Shown here: positions 19,151-29,793 of the stretch, piece by piece
Layout: the number at the start of each line of letters is the position of its first letter
Numbering within the stretch: the first letter of the stretch is position 1
DNA from: Phallus indusiatus
Taxonomy: Eukaryota > Basidiomycota > Agaricomycetes > Phallales > Phallaceae
Length of the DNA: 64,000 nt
Assembly (NCBI GenBank): GCA_027605045.1
Contig: JAQFWX010000024.1
Span: 310,001-374,000, forward strand
Direction: 5' to 3'
The notes under the pieces: generated by a model
What the model was told of the DNA's origin: nothing
Seen by the model: only the letters and a program-made list of their open reading frames with translations
Database searches by the model: none
Position numbers and translations under genes: made by a program

Positions 19151-19940
19151 ATATCCGCTTTATATCCTGTGGTTCCCGTCAAAACAGCTACCAACGGAAA
19201 AGGTCAGACGGTGGTATGGCGTGTGAAAACGAAAGCTAATGGGGATCTTACGGAGTTAGACACGGGATTGGATGTCTCGTACTTGTTTTGGGAAGCACAG
19301 TACACATTTACCTAATGATTTTATTCAGTCTCGCTGATCAGTTTCACGATTTCATGAAGTACTGAAGGTTTCTCCTCCACTGTTCTCAGTCCCCCAGCTT
19401 CTCCAGCATTTGATGAAAGCGCATTCGAATCAACAAGTCCGGAGTATTTCAATCCAGCTACTCCAAATATTTCAGCCTCCAACTCAGTTGTCCTTCCCGT
19501 TGAAAAAAATAATGCTTTATCTTGACAAAGCCTTGAATTCTCTTGGTCTCCATACTGAAGCTCGCACTTCTTTCATTACGTTCGTACAATTCATACAACA
19601 TCATACGTGTGATCTCCGCGTCTAAGAGCTCTTATTCAGATACTGGCTTCCTTCTCTGCTGAAACACAAACATATCGCTCTTCGATTCCTTCCTCAAAAA
19701 GCCTATGAACGTGCAGCTCCCCTGGATGTATTTCCCAAACCCGATATTGTTACCCGAATTTTTATGCTTTTTCAAGGTATAGAAGACGTCGAATTACCCT
19801 TCTGGAAGGATGCTATCGAGAGTGCTTCCCAAGATGTACAGCGTTGGATACCAATTGTTGGTGTGGATGTCGGACGTGTTAACGACTCCTCTTTGTTCCG
19901 TGTTCTGGAATGGGGCGGGATGGAAGTTGTGATTCGCTGA

Positions 19941-20569
19941 AATTTGGAAATCTACAAGTCATTCGAAAAAAATTGATCAAATTTCGTTTTCTCCTTCGAA
20001 AGATTCATTATATTCGATAATACCGTAGACATGTATACAATGGTTATAATAATGTAATTCCCCATAGCTTTTCTAGTATTTCCGTCCAATAAATAACCCG
20101 TTTGATTCTCCAAAGGTTGCATTCGACGCAAATCATGAATTCACATTGCTATCGAGCTAGTTTATTTTTGACGGATGTTTTTGACCCCAAAAGAGCTAAA
20201 CGCTATTTTTGTCCATTCTACGGAGTAAAAGGATTTGCGCCGTGCATATATGCACTAATACAGACTGGTATCTCATTCGCATCAGGCGCCTGGGCACGCT
20301 CTCAGGCCTCAGGCTTCGTCATCATGATTCTTGAACTGTTCCGGTGTTAGGACTGGAGGTACAGATTGACCATTTATTTGAACAAACTTATGAGTACATG
20401 TCTTGAACACACCATGAATCATGCTTCCACCCTCACCATCCCGCGTTCAATAAAAAAGCACACGAAACTTTAGACACTCTTAGTTTCCATACGAGAGTAC
20501 CTCAACGCCAAGCTATTGATCTACTTCGACGGTAGTGTTCCAAACAGACGAAACGCCATCCATGTCCAT
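19941..20569. other. Intergenic; partial duplicate of a DUF6535 3' flank
   Basis: No gene. The stretch around 20225-20265 repeats the 3' flank of the DUF6535 fragment that follows at about 20580-20620 (GTGCATATATGCA core), and a similar motif follows the DUF6535 pseudogene near 36525. This suggests a small tandem duplication. Confidence 0.4.
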
Positions 20570-21440
20570 CTAGCGATGGCGTGAAAGGGTTTACGCTGTG
20601 CATATATGCATTAACAAAGAATCCGGGAATAAGAAACTCGAAAAATTTACCTCAAACAAACCATGTCCCTGTGCACGCTCTTCATTGTCAGGACCATTGT
20701 CCAATAATGTTGAAGCCTCAAGTGCAGTGGGGTCCAGTCGCGAGTGGGACATGTCGATAAGCTGTTCAAGCTCACGTACAGACGCTTGAAGGGCATCGCG
20801 AGCTAGACCGAGTTCCAAAAGGTAGTAAATCGGGATTCCCTCTGAGCTGTCACATTGAGCTTGTTGACTCATGGTGGTGAGGAGTTCGTCCAATGTCTCC
20901 CTTCCAAGCCTCAATTTCAAAAGAGAGAAGAACCTTTTCGCATTTAATTCACAAAACACGAAAATTCTCCATACTTGCACAAGCACAGACGTGTTGTAAA
21001 GAATGGTGAACAGTGGCATCTCCGGGCTTGCAGACTTGAAGAGGTCCATCACGTCTGAGCGTATGTGTTCTTTTGCTATGGGAAGATTGTGATAGGTCAC
21101 CACATCTCGAAAACAGTTTGAAAGGTCCCCTGTTCGCACTGTTACTCGTGCCGCATAATCGTCGACATCTGTGTACAATCCTCTTGAATGATCCAAATGC
21201 TATACCCCAGGTGTGTACATCGAGAGGCACGGAGCGAGAAGACCGCGGGAACACCATTAGTATATGAGTGTGAGGTCATGCAATTCCATCCTAGAAAAGT
21301 GTTTAGCCATGTGTGTGGGCATCGAGAGCTTGCTCAAACACTCTGCTGCACCAATTCTAGCCAGCTTCGTCATGATAGTCTCGTCCCAGAAAGAGTCTGC
21401 GCAACAGATAGCTTTGACGAGCATCTAGCATCTCTCTTTT
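20570..21440 (-). pseudogene. DUF6535 family, 3'-terminal fragment with an internal inversion
   Basis: Minus-strand fragment of the C-terminal third of the family. From 21411 down, ICCADSFWDE through HDLTLIY matches the paralogues, and from about 21117 down to 20600 CFRDV...PLFTILYNTSVLVQVW...ASVRELEQLIDMSHSRL matches the C-terminus. Between them, at about 21118-21262, the expected segment is present on the opposite strand (PLFALLLVPHNRRHLCTILL). The N-terminal membrane domain is absent. It pairs tail to tail with ubiquitin-like copy A. Confidence 0.8.
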
Positions 21441-21905
21441 AGCGTTTGAATTCTGGGATCACACTACGAAACGAGATACAACTTCATGTTCTAGAGTGGA
21501 TGACACGCTACATCCGGTGAACACGGGTACCGACCCTTACAATTGTCGTGGAAATGATGATGACGGTCTGGGGGGACCAGGATGCTTGGGATCCGGAACT
21601 TGTCAACTGAACTTCCGCAAGACTACATAATGGGGGAATTTTATGCGGACGATGGTCCAGGGTCGTTCAGTATTTCAATTTTACACAAAGTTTTTCCCTG
21701 AAATAATACAATATGTAAATGCGATGTTCCACACTAGCCGATGTTCTTTTGGTATGCGTCACAGGTACTCACAGCCTAATCAGGCCTGAAGCTGCCAGTG
21801 AAGGCTCCTGAGGCCTCCTGAGGCCTGTCAAGGCCAGGCGTTACCGTAACTACCCTGTCGCCTTTGGTATTACTGCGGGCAGTGGTAAGCAGTGATCCCC
21901 GTATT
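21441..21905. other. Intergenic, upstream region of the small secreted protein gene
   Basis: No gene seen. Around 21775-21835 there is a cluster of AGGCCT palindromes (TCAGGCCTGA-like) within 170 bp of the TATA box of the next gene; a similar AGGCCT-containing motif occurs near 20310. Confidence 0.35.
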
Positions 21906-21910
21906 CTAAT

Positions 21911-21918
21911 GGTATAAA
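21911..21918 (+). promoter_or_regulatory. TATA box of the small secreted protein gene
   Basis: GGTATAAAAC lies about 80 bp upstream of the ATG at 21991, leaving room for a roughly 45-nt leader. It is one of the clearest host-gene TATA boxes in the window. Confidence 0.6.
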
Positions 21919-21990
21919 ACCGGCCGTCAAACTGAGTTCTTCAGCAATAACTCTCACTTGCTTCTCCTGTTAAATCTATTCCTCTAAATC

Positions 21991-22228
21991 ATGTTGTTTC
22001 CTCGCATCTCCTTACTTGTTCCTATCGCCTTGACCTTCTCTGCTGTTTTTGCTTTGCCTAATAGCCTTACTTCTCGAGGGGAAGCCTGTGAGGAAGAATG
22101 CAACAGACTAGGCATTATAAATACTGAAGTTTGCGTAAGTTTCTCCGAATCCCCATCTCTATCTCTACGATCTTCTTACAAAAATTTGTTATCAGTGCGG
22201 CACCGGGTCCGTGATCATAGCTGATTAG
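21991..22228 (+). CDS. Small secreted 4-cysteine protein
   Basis: Two exons, 21991-22134 and 22196-22228, with a 61-nt GT-AG intron (GTAAGT donor, ATCAG acceptor), phase 0. The product is 58 residues. An N-terminal signal peptide (MLFPRISLLVPIALTFSAVF, then ALP) is followed by a short mature peptide of about 35 residues with four cysteines spaced C-x3-C-x10-CC. Without splicing the frame would run on 27 codons to an unrelated end. Small, cysteine-containing secreted proteins are common in Agaricomycetes and include effectors and antimicrobial peptides, but I do not recognise this family. A strong TATA box suggests real expression. Confidence 0.6.
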
Positions 22229-23663
22229 GTCCGAGTCGGGAAGCGTCTGGGTTCATAAATATACCATTCCCTTCGGATCTTCACTGCACTGTATTAGTGT
22301 ACTGAGTCCTGTTCAAGCTTAATTATTCACATTTTCAATGTAACCAATCTCCGACTTGATATTTATTTATTGTATACGCATGTTCAACATGAACTGAGAA
22401 TGTCCATCTTTGTTCGGTCATTTAAATCTTCCCCACCGGTGCCGGTTGTTCTGTACAACAAATTGAAACCTACGTATTTATGTATGTATGTAACTATCCG
22501 CTGCCATGTAAACCCCGCTCGTGGCCGCCTTCTGATTCTTGAACGCAACGGTACTGGCTCTGTTTATAAAATCACGAGCTGTGGTATACTAATGTAAAGT
22601 GTCACCCACTTCATATAAGAGTGTCTCTACACCGTTTTTTTTGCACCATTGAATCGACCTCACATGCTTGTGAGTTCATTACCGGAGGAGGGTTTACAAA
22701 TCATGATGCACTCACTTGTTGGTCACGGACAGGTTCAGTAGTATCCTAGGAGTGCTTGAGCAATGCCGGAGAGACATTCATATCACATCATAAAAATCCA
22801 AATTTGATTTTACCAAGTCGACATTTATCATGTATGGTATTTGGTAAACGCGTTACTGTATTCCAACCACAGATGGGTCACACCAGCCTGAGCGTAGCGT
22901 GTCTACTTTTCGGATATAGCACTGTTATGATGCTATAAACGCACAACAGAATTTAAAACATACCTGTCTCAATATAACTGGACCATAGTACCTACCTAAT
23001 CCGGATGTCATGTTTCAAGTTCATAACTCCAGTGCTATACGCAAAAGTGTAAGCGTAGGCAGCGCTGTTCTCAGCATCCTTCAAGTTAGATCTGATCACC
23101 TCCGCAACAGAAAAGTTGCAAGTCGGACCACTCGCAAGCTGTCCATTTGCAGTTTGAGACTTGGATTTCGACGCCTTCTGGATAGGGATACAACGAAGTG
23201 ACGATATTGTCGAGCGGATTAAACGCAACTAGTTGGCCACGGTGTGGCGGTGAATACCGACCAGTAACTCGTTCATTCCTTAGCTATACGGAGGAGGCCC
23301 TCCGAGGAGCTGCAAAGGGTTTGAACAACGATGATGAAAAAAGTCACGCTGGAGAATGTAGGACATCCCGACGCCTTGGATCCGATGCAACTGAGACAGT
23401 ATTATAGTCTAAACGTTTATTAGATGATCTTGCATCATCAACGAGTATGTGCAATACATACCTCCTACCATTTTCTTCTCCAAGACTCGGAACACCTCTT
23501 TTTACCTCGTTTCGAAAACATCGAGATAGCTGCTCCTTTTTGAGGCGAAAACATGATATAACGACTCACAATTCCCTCTCAATATTAATAATATGTAGAA
23601 CCTTCTAAGACTCACCAAACGCAGAGAACACGAGAGAAATGTGATGGTCGCGTACATACATAT
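22229..23663. other. Intergenic with scattered duplicated relics
   Basis: No intact gene. 22768-22880 is a diverged copy of the 3' flank of the intact ubiquitin-like gene (36186-36300). The stretch around 22990-23230 has a minus-strand frame ending AYAYTFAYSTGV that resembles the block downstream of the plus-strand DUF6535 genes (about 33900 and 48135, minus strand). These are remnants of the same segmental duplications. Confidence 0.45.
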
Positions 23664-24730
23664 GTCACACCGGGAATAGCCGGTCCAATCAACGTTTTTC
23701 ACTCACCATTCCTTTCCGAACAATGTTGCATACCCACATCAACGAGATCACACTGAAGGACTTATCCACTGGCGCTGACGGGTAACACGGCGTGGCGATG
23801 CTTTCATCGAACAAGGTTGAAGAAGCATGTACTTGCATGCCGGAAGCCCTTACGACAATATCTACCGAATCATCTTCAGAAACAGTCAATCCCAGAGCCC
23901 TTCGAACCCGCAGAGGTGTCGGTCTTGCTTTCTCTCGTTCCGGAATGGAATTTTTTTTGCAATATATCCTGTTGTTTCTATCAAAACAGCTATTGACGGG
24001 AAAAATCAGACAGTGCTATGGCGCGCGCAAACAAAAGCTAACGGAGATCTCACAGAGTTGCTTAGTTGAACACCGGGTTGGATGTCTCGTACTTATTTTG
24101 GGAAGCACAGTGCGCATTTTTCTTTACTATGCTCTTCAGGAATCAGTTGCTTATATGTAACCTCTGTTTTGAAGCACCGATCCGTTTTCAGCCCACCAGC
24201 CTCTCCCACTGGCACATTCGACAAAAGCACGTCAACAAGTATCGAGCACTTTGATCCTATTACTCCCAATCTCTTTCACTGCTGGAAGAATAACACTGTA
24301 TCTTGACGAAGCTTCGAAGGCTCTTGGTCTCCACACTGAAGCTCGCACTTCTTTCACCACGTGTGTGATTGTAAAATTCTCTGCATCTGACGATCTAATT
24401 TTGCCTTCATCGCAGATACTGGCTTCCATCTCTCCTGAAACACCGACACATCGCTCTCCGATTTATTCCTCAAATAGCGTACGAACGTGCTGCTCACTTA
24501 GACGTATCCCCTAAACCCGACGTTACAACGCGAATATTCATGATTTTCAAAGACGTGCCGAAGACGACGAATTACCTCATTGAAAATACGCGATTGGAAA
24601 GGCTTCTCGGGATGTACAATTCTGGGTGTCGATCGTTGGGGTGGATGCAGAACATATACGTGACTCCTTGTTCCGTGTTTTAGAATGGGGTGGTATAGAG
24701 GTATTAGGAGTTGCCGAGCTTGATAATTGA
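23664..24730 (+). pseudogene. Ubiquitin-like/KPVIYLF family copy B, decayed, ubiquitin-like domain deleted
   Basis: Begins with the conserved promoter-proximal element at 23664-23710. Coding pieces follow: THINEITL (about 23738), MPEAL...SSSETVNPRALRT (about 23838-23915), then directly the segment AIYPVVSIKTAIDG...NTGLDVSYLFWEAQ (23970-24110), so the whole ubiquitin-like domain is missing. Later exons ITLYLDEASKALGLHTEART (about 24290) and VLEWGGIEVLGVAEL (to 24730) carry several frameshifts and stops. It lies tail to tail with the DUF6535 gene at 24964-28096. Confidence 0.8.
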
Positions 24731-24963
24731 AGCTTAGAATTTATATCAGTGAGTCGTACATGTTTCTAAGATCATCTCCGAAGAGCTAAACCGGCCAAGA
24801 GTATTTACAGATTTTTTTTGTTATTTTCAGAGAGATTTTTTGTCCTTTAGGTGAAACTTTTAACAATACTGCATATAATCATCAGAAAAGGGGTTGAGGA
24901 GGAAGAACATATAAAACAGTACCTCGTTTAGAATATTAGGCACTTTGTGCGCGGTCTTTCAAC

Positions 24964-27900
24964 TCAAACACCATGTCCCCTGTCCAATATCGCACCCTCG
25001 GGCGCAAATTGATTGGTAAAGGAATCAGCTCGTGCACCTATGAGTTTCCTGAATTCATTCGCAGATGCTTGGAATACATCACGAGTCGTGGGTGTACTTT
25101 TGTAAAACCCCAGGTTTTGTGTAGGGAATTCTGCAGGCAAGTCTGTCAAATCGTCAGATCGTGCCCATTCATTCATGGCTGCCAGAAGCCTATCCAAATT
25201 CTCCTTGTCAAGGCTCGAATCCACAAGAACGAAGTATTTTTTCGTATCCGATTTGCAAAATACAAGGAGCTTCCATAATTGCACCAGTACGGACACGTCA
25301 TAAACAACAGTGAACAACCGAGTCTTGTGCTTCGTGGACTTGAGAAGATTTATTAAGACCGGATATATGTACTTGTTCGCGTCGCGGATATGGCGATACT
25401 TGGCCAAATTTTCAAAACATTTCGAGAAGTGACAGATGGCATTCCGATCATTCAAGAGGATTGCCGACAAATGTTGACGATTCTGTGGTGCGAGTAACAA
25501 TGTAAAAATAGGCGGCATGTTCCTCAAAATATTTGCTCCAAGATCATCCCGCGAGCACCAGTGGTAAATAAGAGAAAGATCTTCACATTCGTTAAAAGGA
25601 AAATCGATGACCGTCGTTGGGCGCCACATCTTGTTCGAACACTCCACCACTCTATGTCTGGCCCAATCTGTCATAGATTCGCTCCAAAATGCATTCATGC
25701 GGCAAATTTCTTTGAAGAAAGCCATAACCTGTTTAACAGGTGCAATATGTGGATGGAAGTAAGGAATGGCAAATTCGAAGTCGCGGAACAGATTTTCCAA
25801 GGATGTCTGTCTCTGTCTTCCGTCAGAAATGAGAGGCTCGTTCGAAGTAAGGTTACGATAGATGGTGATAAGGAGAAGATAGCGTGTTTCATAAGAATTG
25901 AGTTTAGAGGAAAAGTCGGGTGTTCCAACTTCGAAATAACGGAAGAGGTAGTCGAATTTCCACCATCCCATTTCTTCACTATCAAAGGGTACAATGCCCA
26001 CGTTATGAACGGTTTCACACGTGGGGTCAGGGCTCCATTTGAACAGACCGCTTCGCCTACAGCTGAGTATATGCACAGCGACAGCAACATCTTGTGGCAT
26101 CTCTTCCAAAAGACAACACCACATAACCACAGGAAGCTTAATGTTGTCTTTGATGACATCCGGGAACATTTGTACACGATTACGATGTAAGATGTGGGAG
26201 AGAATGCGCTGATAACTTTGATACTCCGTTTCTGGCAGTTGATTTCTGATCGAATTGGGAATGGATAGGATGAGACGCCTGTAATCGGATGCAGCAGTCA
26301 GGAAATTCAGGCACAAGCAATAACGCAAATCAACGACATTCATTTTGTTGACCTCCAAAACACGGCAGAGATTTTCGCGAATATCGCTTCCAAACCGTTT
26401 GTTAATGATGGGATGTACGGCTGCACACCTTGCGATAATTCGATGAACGCTCCTATCAGGAGACATCATGTACAGCCATTCAAGTGCCTCGAAATCTAGC
26501 GAAGCTACATTTTCAACAGCCCTCTTGATATTCTCTTCTCTCCACTTTGTGAATTTGGGGAATTCGGTAGGGAATATGGTGGGTCGGAGTCTTTTGAAGT
26601 TGCGTTGGATGACAGCGGTTGACTTGGAAATAAGAACGAGTGCATGTTGGAAGAGGCCCCGAGTGTAGTCAACAAGGCGCTGAATAGTACGCCGAGCCTC
26701 AAAGTTTATTCTTCTTCCAACAGCTTGAAAACCCTTGTCTTCGACTGTGCTAACCCACCGGACGCTTTCTCGCAGAATGAAGAAAAGAATCCCGACGTAA
26801 ATAGTTAACGAGGTTGTATATGGACATTCTGGATACCGGATAGGCAAAATTACCGAGATAAAATACAAGGTATATGTGATGCCTGTGATAGCGACGATCG
26901 TCCACGCGATGCGAATGTCCGATGGAAACAAGAGTATAATGATCCCCGTAAGAAACATGCCGACAGCGAGGTGGAGAAGAATAGGAAGAAGTTCAACAAT
27001 GACAGCAACCTTCCACGTTTCGAAACCTTTGAAACGTAGCTGCCTCGCTCTCGCCTTTAAATTCGCCGTACCGGAGATTGATGACATGTAATAATACAAC
27101 CATTGTTTAGCAAGGACGGCAAATAGTGCTGTAGATAACGTGATTGTCAAACTAGTGAACCATAGTCCGTTGACCAAAACTGCGTTCGTTGATGGTGTAA
27201 ATGGCGAAGTAGGGGTCATTGTTGAGTTGGGTACATCGCTAATTGGTAATCCACTGAACTGTGCTCGTAATACTTGGACTGTTTCGGATAACAAAGAAAC
27301 GGTGATTTGGGAATTATCTTTTTGAAGACTTTGGGATGCCTGAGAGACGAATGTCGTTATCACGGCGGAAAAGAGACCAGCCTGGAAAAACAGTAAGCTT
27401 CAAAAGCATGAATACAGGCAAAACAAATTTGCATACGAAAACCAAGAGAACATCAACCGTTTCCTTCCATCCTTCCACTCTCTCACGATCAAATGATTCA
27501 GCCTCGTCAAGGTAAGTCGACCAAACACGGGCGTTGTCGGCGGCCTCCTCTCCAAACGGATCTTGAGGATACTTTTGTTCGTAGTCGTACTTATTACTTG
27601 CTGATATGCGTCACATTACAGCGCTCAGCAGAGGTACAGCACTTACAGCCAGCTTCCCGTGGTGAACCTTTCCCCATTGACAACCCGAATAACCTTTTGG
27701 GCACTGTGATCCCCCGCACCTGGTTATCAGAACTAGATGCTGCTTTGTTGGGCGAGGCCTCTAAGAACAATGTTTACGAGGGATCATTAGATGTCCTAAT
27801 ACAGAAAACATACCAAGAAAATCCCGAAAGAGAGTCACCAAATTCTCTATCGTTTCATCAGACTGTTCAACGGGGCGTTTCTCCTTATCGTTTGAGGAAG

Positions 27901-28096
27901 TCGGTGGGTCTGCCATAATAAATTGCGGGGACTCAAATAACTTTGCGACTTTTCTGTCACCAGGAGAATCTTCATCTTTATCATTTGGAAGCCATGGACT
28001 TGGTCTTTCCCCTATAACAAATCCAGACATACTGAGAGCTTCGCTTTGAGCGTTGAAGTGTACTCTCGTGTCATCTAAATTAGCCGCTTCAGCCAT
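24964..28096 (-). CDS. DUF6535 membrane protein 1
   Basis: Five-part gene model on the minus strand: exons 28096-27814, 27760-27647, 27600-27437 and 27381-24964, introns of 53, 46 and 55 nt, phases 1, 1, 0, giving 992 residues. The N-terminal region carries the conserved FRDFLG and the DUF6535 signature NARVW(L/S)TYLDEAESFDRERVEGWKETVDVLL (split across the exons). About four membrane segments follow (WFTSLTITLSTALFAVLAKQ; LLPILLHLAVGMFLTGIIIL; ITYTLYFISVILPI; LTIYVGILFFIL). The long C-terminal part (about 600 residues) is helical and cytosolic by inference, with the family motif RSVHRIIARCAAVHP. The function of the family is unknown. The reading frame is uninterrupted and all splice sites agree with the three paralogues; the 3' end lacks the extra short exon of the plus-strand copies. 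Confidence 0.85.
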
Positions 28097-28904
28097 AACA
28101 GTAGTAGGTCTTGATTACGATGTGCTCTATTAATGATGGATGTTAATCCGTAGTTTGTTAAGAGGACGATGGCGCACAGGGATGATGAAGTGTCCAACGA
28201 AAGATGAGCATGTTGTTGTTACCTAAAGCGAAATCCTCTCTTCCATTCTGACAGATAGAACCATGTGTGGAATTTGAAAAATGTGCCGTTAGCCAATCTT
28301 AAGCCATCATGCAAGCAATAGCGCGGCAGGCAGACAACTTGAATGGGATTTCTAAGTATAACTCTTGCCCCAAAAACTTATGTATCCACATACCTTGAGG
28401 GGCGGTGGGTGACGAAGGGACTTGTCGTTGAAAGATCGGGACCTGACATCATTTTCACTCCTTTTCCAGTTCACCTGGCATTGTTTAAGACTTGAAAGCC
28501 GGGCTTTAGGGACTCGGGAGCATGATCATCGATTTACTTGTGCGCCAACGGCAACCAAGAAAGTAGGAGTCAACGTCGGGTATCGCATGAGTACATAAAC
28601 CAGCAGCCGTAGACGTTGCTATAAACGAACTCAGACGAAAAAAAATATACCAAGTCGTTGAGATCTTACCTACATACCTTCATTATAATATCTGGTCAAA
28701 GGTGGCGATGAGTATTAAGGACCCTTGTGTCTGTGTATATTTCCGCTCCAACTAATCATTACATTGTCTCGACATTCCACGCTATCATTGATTGTAATAT
28801 TACATACCCTGAACATCCGATTATATACTCAAAAGACATTGTCCAAGTCTGGTGTTGGTGTGCGTTGGGTCGGGCGCAAGTAAACAAAAATAGCAACACG
28901 ACGC
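28097..28904. other. Intergenic, DUF6535 gene 1 upstream region
   Basis: No gene seen. The first 100 bases upstream of the minus-strand ATG share scattered motifs (ATTAATGATG, GATGTTAA) with the region upstream of the DUF6535 pseudogene (about 40635-40670), consistent with a shared promoter. Confidence 0.35.
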
Positions 28905-29340
28905 GTCACATTACAGTGGAAATAGCCGGGCCAATCAACGATTTTCTCTTGCCACGGGCATTCAGACCAGATCTTTTTTTTCGAACATTGTCTCCGTTAG
29001 TCAAACCACAGCTTCTTCCGGTTCAAATATCATTCTTAGTTTCAACCAAAGACGGGTTATTATACGTAAAATTAGCTATGAGGTACGTGTTTTTCTTCAT
29101 CTAATCCAGACTCAGAGTCAACTCCCGTTTGCACATCAAATTACCGAACCTTTCCATTTCTTACACAAGCAGTTGTTGAAATTCACTTGCAGATGCTTCT
29201 CAGAAATACCTTTATATTCAATGTCAAGTCCCTTCGTGACAAGCTACACATTTGCGAGGGACTGGAACGTCGAATCATCGTCGACGATACAAAGCGGAAT
29301 GTCGGGCTCCAACGTGTCATGATCACTACACAACAAATAG
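28905..29340 (+). pseudogene. Ubiquitin-like/KPVIYLF family copy E, N-terminal relic
   Basis: Starts with the promoter-proximal element at 28905-28950 (CGTCACATTACAG...AATAGCCGGGCCAATCAACG). The first exon NIILSFNQRRVIIRKISYE ends at the same GTACGTG donor as the intact gene (NVVLIFEQKRVIVPRPMNYV). The ATG is replaced by ATT at the homologous position (about 28993). A second exon with LHICEGLERRIIVDDTK follows to about 29340; the ubiquitin-like and KPVIYLF domains are missing. Confidence 0.7.
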
Positions 29341-29793
29341 AATCTTGGACTCTCACCAGCATTCACCTTGAATATAATGCTTATGTCTTTGCACGTAGCA
29401 GGTTGTTAAAGAGAAGGTGTGTACTGTGTGGGACAGGCTGTGACAGTGCCAAAATTGAAGCTACAAATAGACAAGAAGAGAAGAGGCTTTTTGCTGTGCT
29501 ATGGCAAGTATTTTATGCACGGTATTGGCGATGTGACCAATGGTCGTTTAACATTTATCTGCCAGTAATGTTCGATAAGGTTCCGAAAGTCTGATTGGTC
29601 TCTGGACTTCAATTTAAATTCCCTGACATGCTGTGTTCAAACGCTGGCCATATTCATGTAATTTCCCGCGTTGAGATCTCATATTACCACGAAGTAAGAA
29701 CGAGGCGGCGCTGGGTTCTTAACGTTTTAAACAACACTTCAGGCGCATTTCACCGAACTTCTTTCATCTCTACGCCAGAGATACACCATTAGT
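29341..29793. promoter_or_regulatory. Upstream region of DUF6535 gene 2, conserved with gene 4
   Basis: About 29515-29640 (TGCACGGTATTGGCGATGTG, then TCGTTTA, GATTGGTCTCTGGAC) is repeated upstream of DUF6535 gene 4 (about 43770-43880) and as a relic at about 50690-50830. Conservation between two otherwise diverged intergenic regions suggests promoter function, though it could simply reflect recent duplication. Confidence 0.45.

Larger units (their letters stand above)
18375..19940 (+). pseudogene. Ubiquitin-like/KPVIYLF family copy A, broken by insertions
   Basis: Pieces align to the intact gene at 34495-36150: LVGGKPVIYLFSPEE (about 18398), SLSLVPDWK (about 18765), then after a solo LTR SALYPVVPV...LDVSYLFWEAQ (19151-19314). 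After an intron come PPASP... (from about 19392) and LPSLLKHKHIALRFLPQ...LEWGGMEV (19651-19940). Lesions: the 5' half is missing, an unknown insert of about 316 bp lies at 18449-18764, a 352-bp solo LTR lies at 18799-19150, and there is a 1-nt frameshift in the A-run at about 19503-19510. It lies tail to tail with the DUF6535 fragment at 20570-21440. Confidence 0.85.
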
